From positions 27,185,203 through 27,249,202 of the forward strand of contig NC_090178.1 of assembly GCF_024679245.1 (NCBI RefSeq): a DNA stretch of 64,000 bases, in the 5' to 3' direction. A program made the translations under genes and the position numbers. The notes below the pieces were generated by a model. It was not told the origin of the DNA, searched no databases, and was given only the letters and a program-made list of their open reading frames with translations. Positions 21,263 through 32,470 of the stretch are shown in pieces. This DNA comes from Pseudorasbora parva (taxonomy: Eukaryota > Chordata > Actinopteri > Cypriniformes > Gobionidae). Position 1 is the stretch's first letter. Each line of letters begins with the position of its first letter.

Positions 21263-22216
21263 CCTACTTTATGTTTTCAAGGTTTTATTGAATGCATTGC
21301 TCTTGTATAGTCTTACTTTGGAATTTTAAGAGCAATAAACATATATTGCAATGTTAAGGAATTCGTTTTTTCATTCAGATAATTAAATCAACATGTATAA
21401 ATTGCTATTAGGCAATTAATGGGGAGATAATCGGTAATCGAATCGAATCGTAACCGAATCGGACAGGAAAAATTAATCGTTAGATTAATCGATGCATCGA
21501 AAAAATAAACGCTAGATTAATCGTTTAAAAAATAATCGTTTATCCCAGCCCTAGTACAGAGGCATTATGTGTAAACATGTTATTGCAGTTCTAGACTAAA
21601 TATGAGCATTTATTCATCTCACCTGTACAAAAAAGTTGAAGTATTTTTCTCAGAATTAATAAAATCGGTCAAATGCAGAACCAGAATACTTTGAAAACCT
21701 CCAATAATTAAATATTAAATAAAAAAATATATTTTTATGCATTTAATCTACCTTTATTGACCAATGTCTTTCTACTGATTTTCAACGAAAATTCAGTTAA
21801 ACCATGAGCAAACATTTAAATACTTTTTTTGTTTTTATGAAGTAAGTGTTGAAGCTTTTTCTCCTGCATCCTATTCTTCCATTATCCAGAATGGAACCAC
21901 AGCTAGAAGTTTTGTATGAGCTGCGCCCTCTACTGTATATGCGTAAATTCACGTTTTTACCTCAGCCTTAGGCTTATTATTTCAGTTTTGGTGTAAAGAG
22001 GTTTGCACAGAAATATAACATGTTTTGTTATAAAAAAAAAACAAAAAAAACAACAACATCAAAAAACAGGCTATGTGAGGAAAAATAACGCATGTAACAC
22101 ATTCCTTTAAAAAAAAAGAAAATTAACTGTTATTGAATTAGTTCCCTTGTAAAGGAGTAGCGCAATATTTAAATGCATTAATTTTCAAAGTAACTTTCCC
22201 CAACACTGGCTGTGAT

Positions 22217-23574
22217 CATTTGTGTACAAAAAACAATGTTTCAATTGGGCTTTAGACTTGCTTCAATCCACCTGCTTCCTTCATGGTTCGATTTATAGAC
22301 AGAAAAGTACACCCATGTTCTTTGTTTTTATTTCTGTCACATTTTTCATCAATTTCTCTATCCCTTTTTCTGTTCCTTTTCATTTTCCTTTGGATAAGCA
22401 GTTTTCGTGTGAATAACTCCTGTGGTGTGCCTGAAAGAGATTATTGAGTATTGGGCCACTGAGACTGAGCTTAATCAGCCTGTATTTCCTGGTGTTTCTT
22501 ATCCAGTAAAAAACTGATTATTGTCATTCCACTTCTTATTTAAATCATCGATCCTCTCACCTCTGTAACTGAGCTTTGATGCAGCAAAAGCTAATCTACT
22601 TTCTGCACTGACCCTTTGTTTAGTGTGGTGAGAATCCTTTGTGCCCTAACTTGCCTTACCTCTCCCTTAAACATTAGGTTACACTGCACTGTGAGCTTTT
22701 TTTGGCCTATAAAATGTTCATAAAACAAACTTCAAATGGTTGCAATCTCAAATGGTTACATGTAAATTCTCTATCGACTATGAGATCCAGCCTAGAAATG
22801 CTTGTTGTTCAGTTTCTCTCAGACAACAAGTTCTGCTATGCCATGACTGACCTTTGAACTTTCACCTTTGTTTTACTCCTGAACTAGCTGAACATGCTGT
22901 TTGCTGTGTTGACTCCACATTTGATCTTGGCAGGTTGACTCAAGAATGAGTAGGAAAAGCAGGAGAATGGATAGAGTGAAAGAGACAGAGCTCACAACAA
23001 AAACAAGTGTGTGCTGTCCGCTCTGTGCGATCATACACAGTCAAGACATGTGTGTGATTTAACTCACGCGCCTGGTCCATGTCCTAAGGTAAAGAACCCC
23101 CTTCCTAACTCGCATAGGCGGAGGGGTGAATCTAATACTCTGTGTTCAAATGTGTTCAAATGTCCACTTCCCCAGTTACATGTGCTAAACGATGAACTAG
23201 AATTGGGAAAAAATAGGAACAAAATCCTCTCTGGAGGGGTTGTTGGCCTCAGTGTTTCACAGAACTGACTCAAAGAATTCATGAAAAATTACTTGGAAAT
23301 TTATGGGAGTCCATTGGGTGCATCCTGATAATTTGTCTATATTACACCAACATTACACGACATGAAATTACTCTATTTTCAGCGTGTTCAAAAACAAGCC
23401 ATTGTACAGTCGTTGGCCAAACTAAGCGGCAAAGCTCCGTTTTGCGATGTTTTGTCCTCAAAAATCTCCTCTGTGAACCTTTGTTGGAGCAGTTCTGAGG
23501 AAAATGACCCAACAGTTCTTGTTTAGACCCATCCCAGTGTTTGTGTGTTTTCAGCATTCAAACTTTAAGAAAAG
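22217..23574. other. Intron 3 stretch without features
   Basis: Apparently unique AT-rich intron. No gene, transposon end or microsatellite is evident. Confidence 0.45.
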
Positions 23575-23578
23575 TTAA

Positions 23579-24203
23579 AGGGTTAATTCACCCAAAAATG
23601 AAAATTACCCCATGATTTACCCACCCTTAAGCCATCCAAGGTGTTTATGACTTTCGGACCAATACAATCGGAATTGTATTAAAAATGTCCTAGCTAATCC
23701 AAGCTTTATAATGGCTGTAAAGGGGAGCCCAACATTTTAAACTGCACCTATTTTGTCATTATAGATTCATTTATTATTGTGCAAAAATATATATACGTAC
23801 AATCTTACACACCTTGAGTCGTTAGCGACCCTATACAATTTTGACAAAAATGAGTGTAAAAACAGACATTCAATTATAATGCTTTTTTTTTTCTTGTTAT
23901 TTAAGGGTTAATGTAAAACATATATCTCTGCCAGACCCACTTCCGCATTCAACTTGAGAAAAAAGCGTAACTGGCGTGCCTGTGACGTATGATGTCAGTT
24001 ATAGTGTAGCCGTTTTGAACTGCGAGAGGCATTACACTTTCTTCATATTACTGCCATTATAAAGCCTGGCTTAGCCAGAACATTTTTTATATAACTCCAT
24101 TTTTATTTGTCTGAAAGAAGAAAGAAGAATGTCATGTACACCTAGGATGGCTTGAGGGTAAGTGAATCTTGGGGTCATTTTCATTTTTGGGTCAACTGTC
24201 CCC
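23579..24203. mobile_element. TTAA-flanked TIR element ('TTCACCCAAAAATGAAAAT' family)
   Basis: Left AGGGTTAATTCACCC then AAAAATGAAAATTACC; right TTTTCATTTTTGGGTCAACT then GTCCCC. TTAA flanks both ends (23575-23578, 24204-24207). The 625-bp interior is non-coding. TTAA duplication is the hallmark of piggyBac-type transposition; the family assignment is inferred from that alone. Relatives lie at 46289-46610 and elsewhere. Confidence 0.75.
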
Positions 24204-24207
24204 TTAA

Positions 24208-25246
24208 AAGGTACCTTCATTTATTGAATCTTGCCAGTGTTTTGATTTTGCAGAGATGAAGTAGACACTGGCTGTAAAGTTAGTAAAATAGTAGCCTGAT
24301 AAACTCATTCTGACCCAAGAGGTCTGAACCTACAGTCTGCATATGAATTAGAAATGGCTGCTTTCTGACACAGACAAGAAATTATGTATATGAACTTTGC
24401 CTGCTTGACCAAAAAATGAGACCTAGTAAAACTACTGCAACAACGTTCATCCAAAACTGCTTGTTTCTCTCTCTCTCTCTTCCTCTCCTTTCTCTATGTC
24501 CACAGTTGAAAAACAGACTGACACAAGTGTCAGGAACAAAAACAAGTTGGCCATCCTCACATACTAAGAGAGGGAGAGAACGAAAGAAAGAAAAAAAAGT
24601 CAAAAGATAAGCCTGACCCTGACCTATGTGTGCAGTCGGTCAGCCTTTTGCCCTCGTTTCTCTCCCTCCATCTTGGTTTGTTGTTCAGCAGAAAAAGAGG
24701 GATCGAAATAAGTGTGGAAGCTCTTCGCATGGAGCAACACCCCATAAAATGATGCACTTTTTTAAATTGATTTTTAGAAATAGTTATTTATTGTTTATTT
24801 TGAAGAAATTTACACTATCAATACAATATATAATTTTTTTTTTACAAAATATCAAAATATTTGTGAATTCATGTTATTTATATATTTTGAAATGCTCTGA
24901 CACATGCTCTTAACTAAAAAATGGTCTTAACAAAAAAACATCCACTGTGCTGCTTATTATAGGTACCTTTTGTGTACTGAAGCTGGAAGCAGGGAAAAGA
25001 CTTTGTTTTGTATTAGTGTATGTGACGAGCTCTGAATATGTTTGTTTAATGGAACTAAAAGTGCTCTGTAAATGTGTGCTGTGTTTAAAAGAACGTTAAA
25101 GAAGTTTTGTGTTTCGAGTCTGCTTTACAAACTGCATTACAAATTGTTTTTGGGAACATATTTAGGAGAGGGGGACCACTATGACCTTTTAAACTTAACA
25201 TACAATAAGTAATGTTGTTCCTGTACGCCAAATTTACATCCTTGTT
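24208..25246. other. Intron 3 spacer
   Basis: No gene. It has a (CT)n-like patch at 24466-24495 and A/T runs. Opposed open frames here run through low-complexity Lys/Arg and Ser/Leu codons and are not credible. Confidence 0.4.
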
Positions 25247-25250
25247 TTAA

Positions 25251-25901
25251 AGGGGTCATGACATGTTTTTTTATTTTAATATTTCTTGAGGTTCACCTAT
25301 AATGTTAGTAAATTATATGTAAGCATTTCGAAAATATCCATATAAAACCACCAGTTTGTCTGCTTCATTTATCAACAAAAGTTTCTTTGTAACTCTACAT
25401 TACACTGCCTCATTTACAAAACAAAATGTTCTGAACAATCACATAATACTCTGATGTAATCCGGGACACAATTAAAATAATCTATCCATTTGTTTCCAGT
25501 GGTGGGATCCTACAGAGATGCACACCAGCTGTTTAAACTGGACTCGTCAAAGTGAACATTCTTTGACTTTTCCATTTGTCCTGTTGTCGACAGACTCGAG
25601 CGCGTGTAGTGTTTTAGAAACATTGTGTCAGTGAATGCCATGTGATCTGTTTGCTTTTGAATGCATATGCTCACAATAACAGCCTTTAAGCAGCTGAATG
25701 CCAGTGGCCAGGGCCTATGGTGTAATGATGTATAAATATTCATCAATGTCTTGTTTTGACGGCAGTCATATGCAAATGTATTTGCCCATATGACGTCAGA
25801 TCATAGCAAATGTATTCATTTATGGTACAAAGGTACAAAGACCTCTTATATCTCAAAAGATTAAGATCAAGGTAAAATGTATTTGTCATGTCCTGACCCC
25901 T
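25251..25901. mobile_element. TTAA-flanked TIR element carrying octamer and CRE motifs
   Basis: Left AGGGGTCATGACATG, right CATGTCCTGACCCCT, TTAA at 25247-25250 and 25902-25905. No open frame of interest. Near the right end lie an octamer ATGCAAAT (25770-25777), an inverted ATTTGC and a consensus CRE TGACGTCA (25791-25798). Non-autonomous; piggyBac-like by target site only. Confidence 0.75.
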
Positions 25902-26204
25902 TTAACATAGAGTACTAGTAGCATCATTAATAAATCTAAATATATGTTAGACCTCACATTTCCTTGTCAAGTGTGAAGTTAAGTCTGCATCTGAAATAGA
26001 TAATCTTTGAACAGTATAATTTAATAAAGGCATATGTAAATTGTTAGTTTTAGATTATAATGATCAAAAGAAGCTTTATTGTCATGATAATTAAAACATC
26101 ACTTTGCCAAAACATTAGTAGGATTGTATATACACAATGCACACATACAGTTAGACTAACTTTCACATGAATCCTGGTTTCACATGGCATTTAAAAAAAA
26201 TATT

Positions 26205-26409
26205 GGGTTACACTTTATTATAAGGTTATGTAGTTACATTGTACTTAAGTATTGAATAATATTAATTAACAACATGCACTTACTGTAGAGTTGCGGTTAG
26301 GGTTTGGTTTAATGATTAGTTGCTTTAAATTATGGATAATTTATTGTTATTACTATACCAAGTACATGTAGTAACATGTAACTATGTCACCTTAAAATAA
26401 AGAGTTACC
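26205..26409. mobile_element. Small TIR element ('GGTTACACTTTATT' family)
   Basis: Left GGTTACACTTTATTATAAGG, right AATAAAGAGTTACC, about 205 bp. Related copies lie at 32262-32470 and 51005-51207; all contain GTTACTAC or TAGTTAC words and TACATG. Confidence 0.7.
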
Positions 26410-26423
26410 AAATTTTGTAATTG

Positions 26424-26818
26424 CACTACTGTTCAAAAACTTGGGGTCGATAAGATTTGTGTGCGTGTTTAAAAAAAAAAAAAGTCTCTTGTCCTCAGCA
26501 AGGCTACATATATTGTGAACGGTAAAACAGTAATGTTGTGCAATATTAATACAGTTTAAAATATAATTTATTCCTGTGATGGTAAAGCTGAATATTCAGG
26601 ATCATTACTTCAGCCTTCAGTGTCATAAGATCCTTCAGAATTCATCCTAATATGATGATTTTGTGCTTAAGAAACATTTCTTACTTTATTATCAATATTG
26701 AAAACTGCTGTGCTGATCGTTTTCTTTTTTCTTTAATGTCACTTCAATTTAATGTGTCCTTGCTGAATCAAGTTATTAATTTCTTATATAAAAATCTTTC
26801 TGACCCCAAAAGGTAGTG
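26424..26818. mobile_element. TIR element ('CACTACTGTTCAAAA' family)
   Basis: Left CACTACTGTTCAAAAACTTG then GGGTC; right CTGACCCCAAAAGGTAGTG. The interior GGATCATTACT, CAGTGTCA and GATCCTTCAGAA is typical of this very common fish family. Non-coding. Confidence 0.75.
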
Positions 26819-27159
26819 AATGTAATTATATTTACTAGCTTTAGCCCTGTACGCCTGCATTGTTTTTGGAATATGGCTGGGTATTTAGCTACAGTGAGGA
26901 AAATAAGTATTCAAAATAGCACCCTGCTATTTTGCAAGTTCTCCAACTTAGAAATCATGGAGGGGTCTGAAATTGTCATCTTAGGTGCATGTCCACTGTG
27001 AGAGACATTATCTAAATAAATAAAAAATCCAGAAATCACAATGTATGATTTTTTTTTAACAATTTATTTGTATGATACCGCTGCAAATAAGTATTTGAAC
27101 ACCTGAGAAAATCAATGTTAATATTTGGTATAGTAGCCTTTGTTTGCAATTACAGAGGT

Positions 27160-30100
27160 CAGGTCTGGAGACTGGCTAGGCCCCGGCAGAACCTTGATAT
27201 GCTTCTTACAGAGCCACTCCTTGGTTATCCTGGCTGTGTGCTTCGGGTCATTGTCATGTTGGAAGACCCAGCCTCGACCCACCTTCAATGCTCTAACTGA
27301 GGTTGTTCCCCAAAATCTTGCAATACATGGCCCCGGTCAACAGTGCAGTCACCCTGTCTCATCTGCAGAAAAACACCCCCAGAGCATGATGCTACCTAGG
27401 GCTGTGTGATATGGACAAAAAAAATCTATTACGAATTTTAGTTTTTTTCCGATTTTGATTTTAATCACGATTTTAATTTCCAATGGAAACCAATTAGAGC
27501 TTTATCAAAAAGTTAACACGTCTCTAGAACAGACAAATGGCCTAAATAAATAAATAAAATATATAAATATATTTAAAAATAAAATTTGCTGCTGCAAGTT
27601 TTGCTACTAAATGTGTAAAGCAAGCCAACTCAAATGCCTGTTAATAAAACTTGAAATAAGTCTTAGATGCTTAAAAACACAATCATCTTCAATAAAAATT
27701 AATGAGACTAAATGATCTTACAAGTGCGTAGGTAGGCCGCTCTCTCATATTGCGGTCTTTGAATTTGAAATGAGCTGCTGAATAAAATGCATCTTGAATC
27801 TTTTGCTTTCGTTGATGTGAACGTTAAATAAGCATTTGCCGTGGGAATTGAAGATCGGATTTATATTCATTTTGTAGATGTATAAGGTATTAGACAACCT
27901 GCATGTTCTTTTTTTTATTTTATTTGTTTAGATTGTTTATCTTGTGTCGTTTGCGAGCAGTATCAGCCTCAGATCGTCAAAAATGCCTTTTACAGTGTGG
28001 AGGTAATATTATAGAAGGCTAAATTAACTAACATTGTGATGCTTAAAGTGTTTTATATCTAAAATATTTTATTATAGGCAAGACAAGTCAAGAGTTGATT
28101 TGAGAGGCTAAATCGATTAAACATGCGGTTAATTCACTGTAGGCCGATGGCCGTCACTTAAATAAATTTAAACTTTAATTTAACAAACAAGAAATTGCTC
28201 TAAACATTTTTCTAAATTAACTTAATAAAGAAACAGAACAAAATATAACTACTTTGACATTAAAAACAAAACTGAACTATTTTAATGGCTGAGGCAATGT
28301 AAAAAATAAAATAAAAACACAGACTCCAGTTGGACTCGGGCCGAGAATTTTGATAAGCTATCGGACACGGGCCGGGCTAGGGCCTAGATTTGAGACGCAT
28401 GCAGGGATCTCGCCACTCTCAGAAAATACATTCATCTCATTTTACTGAGCTATATGCGTTTAAAAGTAGCCTATTCAAATGGTAGGCTACAATGGCATTG
28501 CTCAGTTCAGCGTGTTGGGATGCCCGCGTGTCAGGAAAGGGGTTAAAAGGGCTATAAGGTGCCGTTGGTGGCCTAAAACTGAAGATTAGCCTACTTATTT
28601 TTAGCTTTTCTCGCGCTGTGTAGAAATAATATTAAATCAGCCGTCCCTGGGTTGAGACGGTTTCTTCTCGCCTCTGACACGACCTGCGGAGCTGAATGTG
28701 CGCTCACTGCTGCACTTATGCTGGAACGCAGAGGCTCCTTGCCAATGGATTTTTATATTAAATTGTGTCAGGTAGGCTACTATATAAATTACAAAGGTTT
28801 ATTTGGCAACTTTATTTTAAACGACCTGACCGACCTCGACCCAAATAACATTAAAAATATTTTTGGATATAACCGCGGGTGACCGCAGGCACTTGCTCAT
28901 TTTGGATCAAGCCGTGCATCACTGATTAATGTAGGTAAACAAAACAACAACAACAAAAAAACAACCCAGACTAAAGTCTCCAAAATTGGTAAGTTTGTCT
29001 AGCCTTTATCCCAGCACTGCCATAGCCATTATTATCAATGGAAGGATAGGCGTGTTATCCACGCATTTAAAGGAATGAATTGTTTGAATTTGCATGGCGG
29101 TAACGTTTTATTTTATTTTTCCGATATTTTGGCTTTGAATTTCGTTTGCTAGAAATATGAACTGAATGAAATCTATGAAAGCAACTATGAAATTTTTTTT
29201 TTTTTAAATGAAGACAGTGTTTGGAGTGAGAGCATGCAAAATAATCCGTTATTCGAATCAACGACCTTTGTGAGTGTACACAAATAAAAGTAGATTGTTT
29301 ATAGTTTATAATTTATAATTATGTCTTGCACATATCTGTATGGCTAAAAATGTCTTCAGCCTATGTGATTAATATCTGCTGCCATTAAGGACAATGTCCA
29401 TCAGAATGCGCAAACTTCATTGGCCATGGGTTAAAGAAAACGAAGCCTATTTAATTAGGCTTTATTTAAATATTAGCCTATAATATTTTTTTTTATTTCT
29501 TATGTTATGCCCGGTCTGTTCCGTTCTCATGCTCAATTTAGGCTTGCGGCATTCTAAATTGGTTCGGATAGCATACTGGGAGGTTGGGGCCAGGAGTGCA
29601 GAAAAAATCGTGCTCTAAAGCGATTTAGAAATCGTGCATGCTCAAATCGCGATTTGATTATGATTACAATTAATCGCACAGCTCTAATGCTACTACCCCC
29701 ATGCTTCACAGGGATGGTGTTCTTGGGGTGATACTCATCATTCTTCTTCCTCCAAACACGTTTAGAGGAATTATGACCAAAAAGTTCTATTTTGGTCTCA
29801 TCTGTCCACATGACTTTCTCCCATTACTCCCCCAGATCATCCAAATGGTCATTGGCAAACTTAAGGTGTGCCTGGACAAGTGCTGGTTTAAGCAGGGGAA
29901 CCTTCCGTGCCATGCATGATTTCAAACCATGACGTCTTAGTGTATTACCAACAGTAACCTTGGAAACGGTGGTCCCAGCTCTTTTCAGGTCATTGAACAG
30001 CTCCTCCCGTGTAGTTCTGGACTGATTTCTCACCTTTTTTTAGGATCATTGAGACCCCACGAGGTGAGATCTTGCATGGAGCCCCAGTCCGAGGGAGATT

Positions 30101-30250
30101 GTTTAGCTTCTTCCATTTTCTAATGATTGCTCCAACAGTGGACCTTTTTTCACCAAGCTGCTTTGCAATTTCCCCACAGCCCTTTCCAGCCTTGTGGAGG
30201 TTTAAAATTTTGTCTCTAGTGTCTTTGGACAGCTCTTTGGTCTTGGCCAT
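27160..30250 (-). pseudogene. Broken Tc1 transposase, interrupted by a hAT
   Basis: Starts at 30250 with [20 protein letters not shown], a paired-type HTH. A frameshift within a T-rich run near 30038 moves similarity to the frame of 29824-30033 ([31 protein letters not shown]), then 29694-29811 (MWTDETKIELFGHNSSKRVW), holding the first catalytic Asp. The hAT insertion follows. Similarity resumes below 27397: the second catalytic block [11 protein letters not shown] and [10 protein letters not shown] near 27170-27280. A stop between these parts adds to the damage. It is clearly non-functional. Confidence 0.9.
27397..29686. mobile_element. Non-autonomous hAT inside the Tc1 transposase
   Basis: Starts TAGGGCTGTGTGATATGG, ends AATTAATCGCACAGCTCTA. 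The flanks ATGCTACC (27389-27396) and ATGCTACT (29687-29694) match seven of eight, and the Tc1 reading continues on both sides. Subterminal words AATCACGATTTTAAT and AATCGCGATTTG face each other. The middle (about 28314-28925) contains GGGCCG-rich sequence ending GCCGTGCATCACTGA, the inverted end of the 'GATGCACGGG' family also seen at 5255, so a further element is probably nested. Confidence 0.85.
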
Positions 30251-30626
30251 GTTAGTAGTTGGATTCTTACTGATTGTATGGGTTGGACAGGTGTATTTAT
30301 GCAGCTAATGACCTCAAACAGGTGCATCTAATTTAGGTTAATAAATGGAGTAGAGGTGGGCATTTTAAAGGCAGACTAACAGGTCTTTGAGGGTCAGAAT
30401 TCTAGCTGATAGACAGGTGTTCAAATACTTTTTTGCAGCTGTTTCATAGAAATAAATTGTTAAAAAAGCATATATTGTAATTTTTTTTAATTTTTTTTTT
30501 AATTTTTTAGATTATGTCTCTCACAGTTGACATGCACCTAAGATGACAATTTCAGACCCCTCCATGATTTCCAAGTGGGAGAACTTGCAAAATAGCAGGG
30601 TCTTCATATACATTTTCCTCACTGTA

Positions 30627-31861
30627 CAGTCAAAGTTATCATCAAAGTTGACCGTTCACAATGACTTCCTAAATGCAGTATATTCAAGCATTTGAACAAT
30701 GTTTTATTAATTTTCACTAATGAATAAATTTAGTCTCATTGCTTACTCCCTACATTACTGGATGGTTTTCTATTTCATATTGACTGTTGCTTTGTAAACG
30801 TCCCAACATGCAAAAGGGTGGAATTTTTGGTGGGGCTTTGGTTGTAGAAAGGTTGGATTTGTGTTGCAGCAATGTTCTGAAGATTGATGGGTCCACTTCC
30901 TCCTCTGACCTCTGAGCTAATGACATGAAAGGAAATGACATCACTGCGAAGCTCTGGTTCAGTATGTATACTCCAATCGTATTTTGCCGTCTCTGTTCCC
31001 TGTGCTGTTGCATGACATCAGTTCTACCTCCACTGTTTGGTAAAGCCAACCTGCATCGTTCTGTCTATCAATTATGGCCCCTACAGAATTCAGATGCACA
31101 TACGAAAGTTTAAACATCATCAGATCTGTCGACTGAAACTTCCAATGTGAGCCCATCTCTGGATTTAGCTTGAGGTGCTATCAGTCCACCTGAGCTTACG
31201 AACGGCCTCAGTTAATGTGCTTTCTTAACTCCCTCACGTTTCTGTGACCTGCGAATATACAATCACTATGTTCAGTAGACATGTTGGACTTTACCAATGT
31301 GTTTCCAAGTCCCTGTGTGCCTGCGAATAATTCAAATGTCACATCATGATGAAAATTATCTAGATCTCCCGCCCCTCCTAAAGTGCAAAACCTGAACTAG
31401 CTGACCGGTTTCACTTGAAGCCTTAATGACTACAAGTTAAGAATCTCAATGTTAAACATTTTGAAGATTTTTGTGCATTCTGGTTTAATACATTGTCCGA
31501 TCAAAATTTAAATGGGGAAGGAACTTGCTTTAAGCAAATCTGTGTGAATCATTGCTATTTACAGTTATTTTTATACCAAATTGTTTTGGTATAAACAAAC
31601 AAACTGAACGTCAAGTCTCATTATAACTGTATTTTTGCCCTCTTTTTTACCCCCCACTGATCTGCTTCATTTCTCGTGTTCTCCCCTTTCCTCCGCTACT
31701 GTTTTTCTTATTTCTCTCCATCCTTGCTGCAAAAAAACCCTTCGATTTCAAACCAAATCTTCACATATCCATCATCTTTTCTTTGTCCCTTTGCATGCCA
31801 CCCTTCATCCTTCATCCCACCCTCCTCTCTTTCTCTGTCTCCCACGCTCTTCCACTCTCAG
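30627..31861. other. Intron 3 distal part up to exon 4
   Basis: Largely unique sequence. A pyrimidine-rich tract (31636-31860) with CTCCTCTCTTTCTCTGTC leads into the exon-4 acceptor. Open frames starting inside this tract only become coding after 31862. Confidence 0.5.
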
Positions 31862-32249
31862 ATATCCGACTACGCGTACGTGCGGAGTATTCAGAGCACG
31901 AGTCGGCCCTTCGTGGAGGCGTTTCGTCAGACAAGCAGCAGCCGTTGGAGAGGCAGTTTGAACTGTTCAGCCGGGCGAGCCAGCTGCTCCGCGCCCGGGA
32001 TCTAGGCTCCATTGTCTGTGATATCAAGTTCTCAGAACTCGCCAACCTAGATGCCTTTTGGGCAGACTACCTGAGCGGGGCTCTGCTCGAGGCGCTTAAA
32101 GGGGTCTTCATCACAGACTCTTTGAAAAGGGCAGCAGGACAGGAGGGGGTCCGGCTGCTTGTCAGTGTGGATCAGGATGACTACGAGGAGGGCAGGAAAC
32201 TGTTGCTTGGCAGCCAGACACATAATGGGACAAACTGGGAGACACAAAG
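31862..32249 (+). CDS. dedd2: DEDD2 coding exon 4: C-terminal DEDD/DEDD2 domain
   Basis: Completes Asp239 and encodes residues 240-367 plus two bases of codon 368. It opens IRLRVRAEYSEHESALRGG and contains the best conserved part of the family: LGSIVCDIKFSELANLDAFW, DYLSGALLEALKGVFITDSL and VRLLVSVDQDDYEEGRKLLL. This half is shared by DEDD and DEDD2 but by no other DED protein. The acceptor is CCACTCTCAG|AT after a long pyrimidine tract; the donor is ACAAAG|GTGAGT, phase 2. In frame, the donor itself spells AGG TGA, so an unspliced message would stop right after Arg368. The C-terminal tail (SQTHNGTNWETQR) is short. Confidence 0.93.
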
Positions 32250-32261
32250 GTGAGTGAATTT

Positions 32262-32470
32262 GGTAACACTTTATTTTACAGTGTCCTTGTTACATGTTAC
32301 GTGTAGTTACTACCATAGTAATACGTTATGTATTATTACATGCAACTAACCATCACCATCACCAAAACCCTAATCCTACTCTAACCCTATAGTAAGTACA
32401 TGTTGTTAATTAATATTATGAAGCACTTAAATGTATAAATACACTGTAACAATGACAATGTGTAACAATT
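32262..32470. mobile_element. Small TIR element directly behind the exon-4 donor
   Basis: Begins GGTAACACTTTATTTTACAG, 12 bp after the donor GT, and shares TAGTTACTAC, ATTACATGCAACTAA and ACACTGTAACAA with the 26205 and 51005 copies. The right end is degraded. Confidence 0.65.

Larger units (their letters stand above)
19937..21553. mobile_element. hAT nested within the 19745 hAT, perfect TSD
   Basis: Starts TAGGGCTGGGACAACGCG, ends CGTTTATCCCAGCCCTA. The 8-bp duplication GTACAGAG is exact (19929-19936, 21554-21561). It contains a perfect 28-bp palindrome near its left end, many AATCGAATCG and TTAATCG words near its right end, a 63-bp hairpin MITE and a (GT)n run. No transposase is readable. 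Confidence 0.92.
19745..22208. mobile_element. hAT element ('CAGTGTTGGGG' family)
   Basis: Starts CAGTGTTGGGGACAACTC, ends AACTTTCCCCAACACTG. The flanks GTTGTGAT (19737-19744) and GCTGTGAT (22209-22216) match at seven of eight. Subterminal repeats of AAGTAAC and AGTTACTT are typical for this family. Another hAT occupies 19937-21553. The element has no transposase of its own. Confidence 0.87.
26892..30624 (-). mobile_element. Tc1/mariner element split by a hAT insertion
   Basis: Ends CAGTGAGGAAAATAAG... and ...CATTTTCCTCACTG, flanked by TA (26890-26891, 30625-30626). The inverted repeats extend over about 200 bp each (for example ACCCTGCTATTTTGCAAG against CTTGCAAAATAGCAGGGT). Subtracting the hAT at 27397-29686 leaves about 1.44 kb, normal for Tc1. 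The transposase lies on the minus strand. Confidence 0.92.

Noticed and set aside
24382..24757. Opposed open frames in intron 3
   Set aside because: They are low-complexity Lys/Arg or Ser/Leu translations of purine/pyrimidine runs on the two strands.
31635..31861. Possible extra coding sequence upstream of DEDD2 exon 4
   Set aside because: The frame is open but Ser/Pro/Leu-rich because it reads the pyrimidine tract of the acceptor. The conserved protein starts exactly at the AG at 31861.
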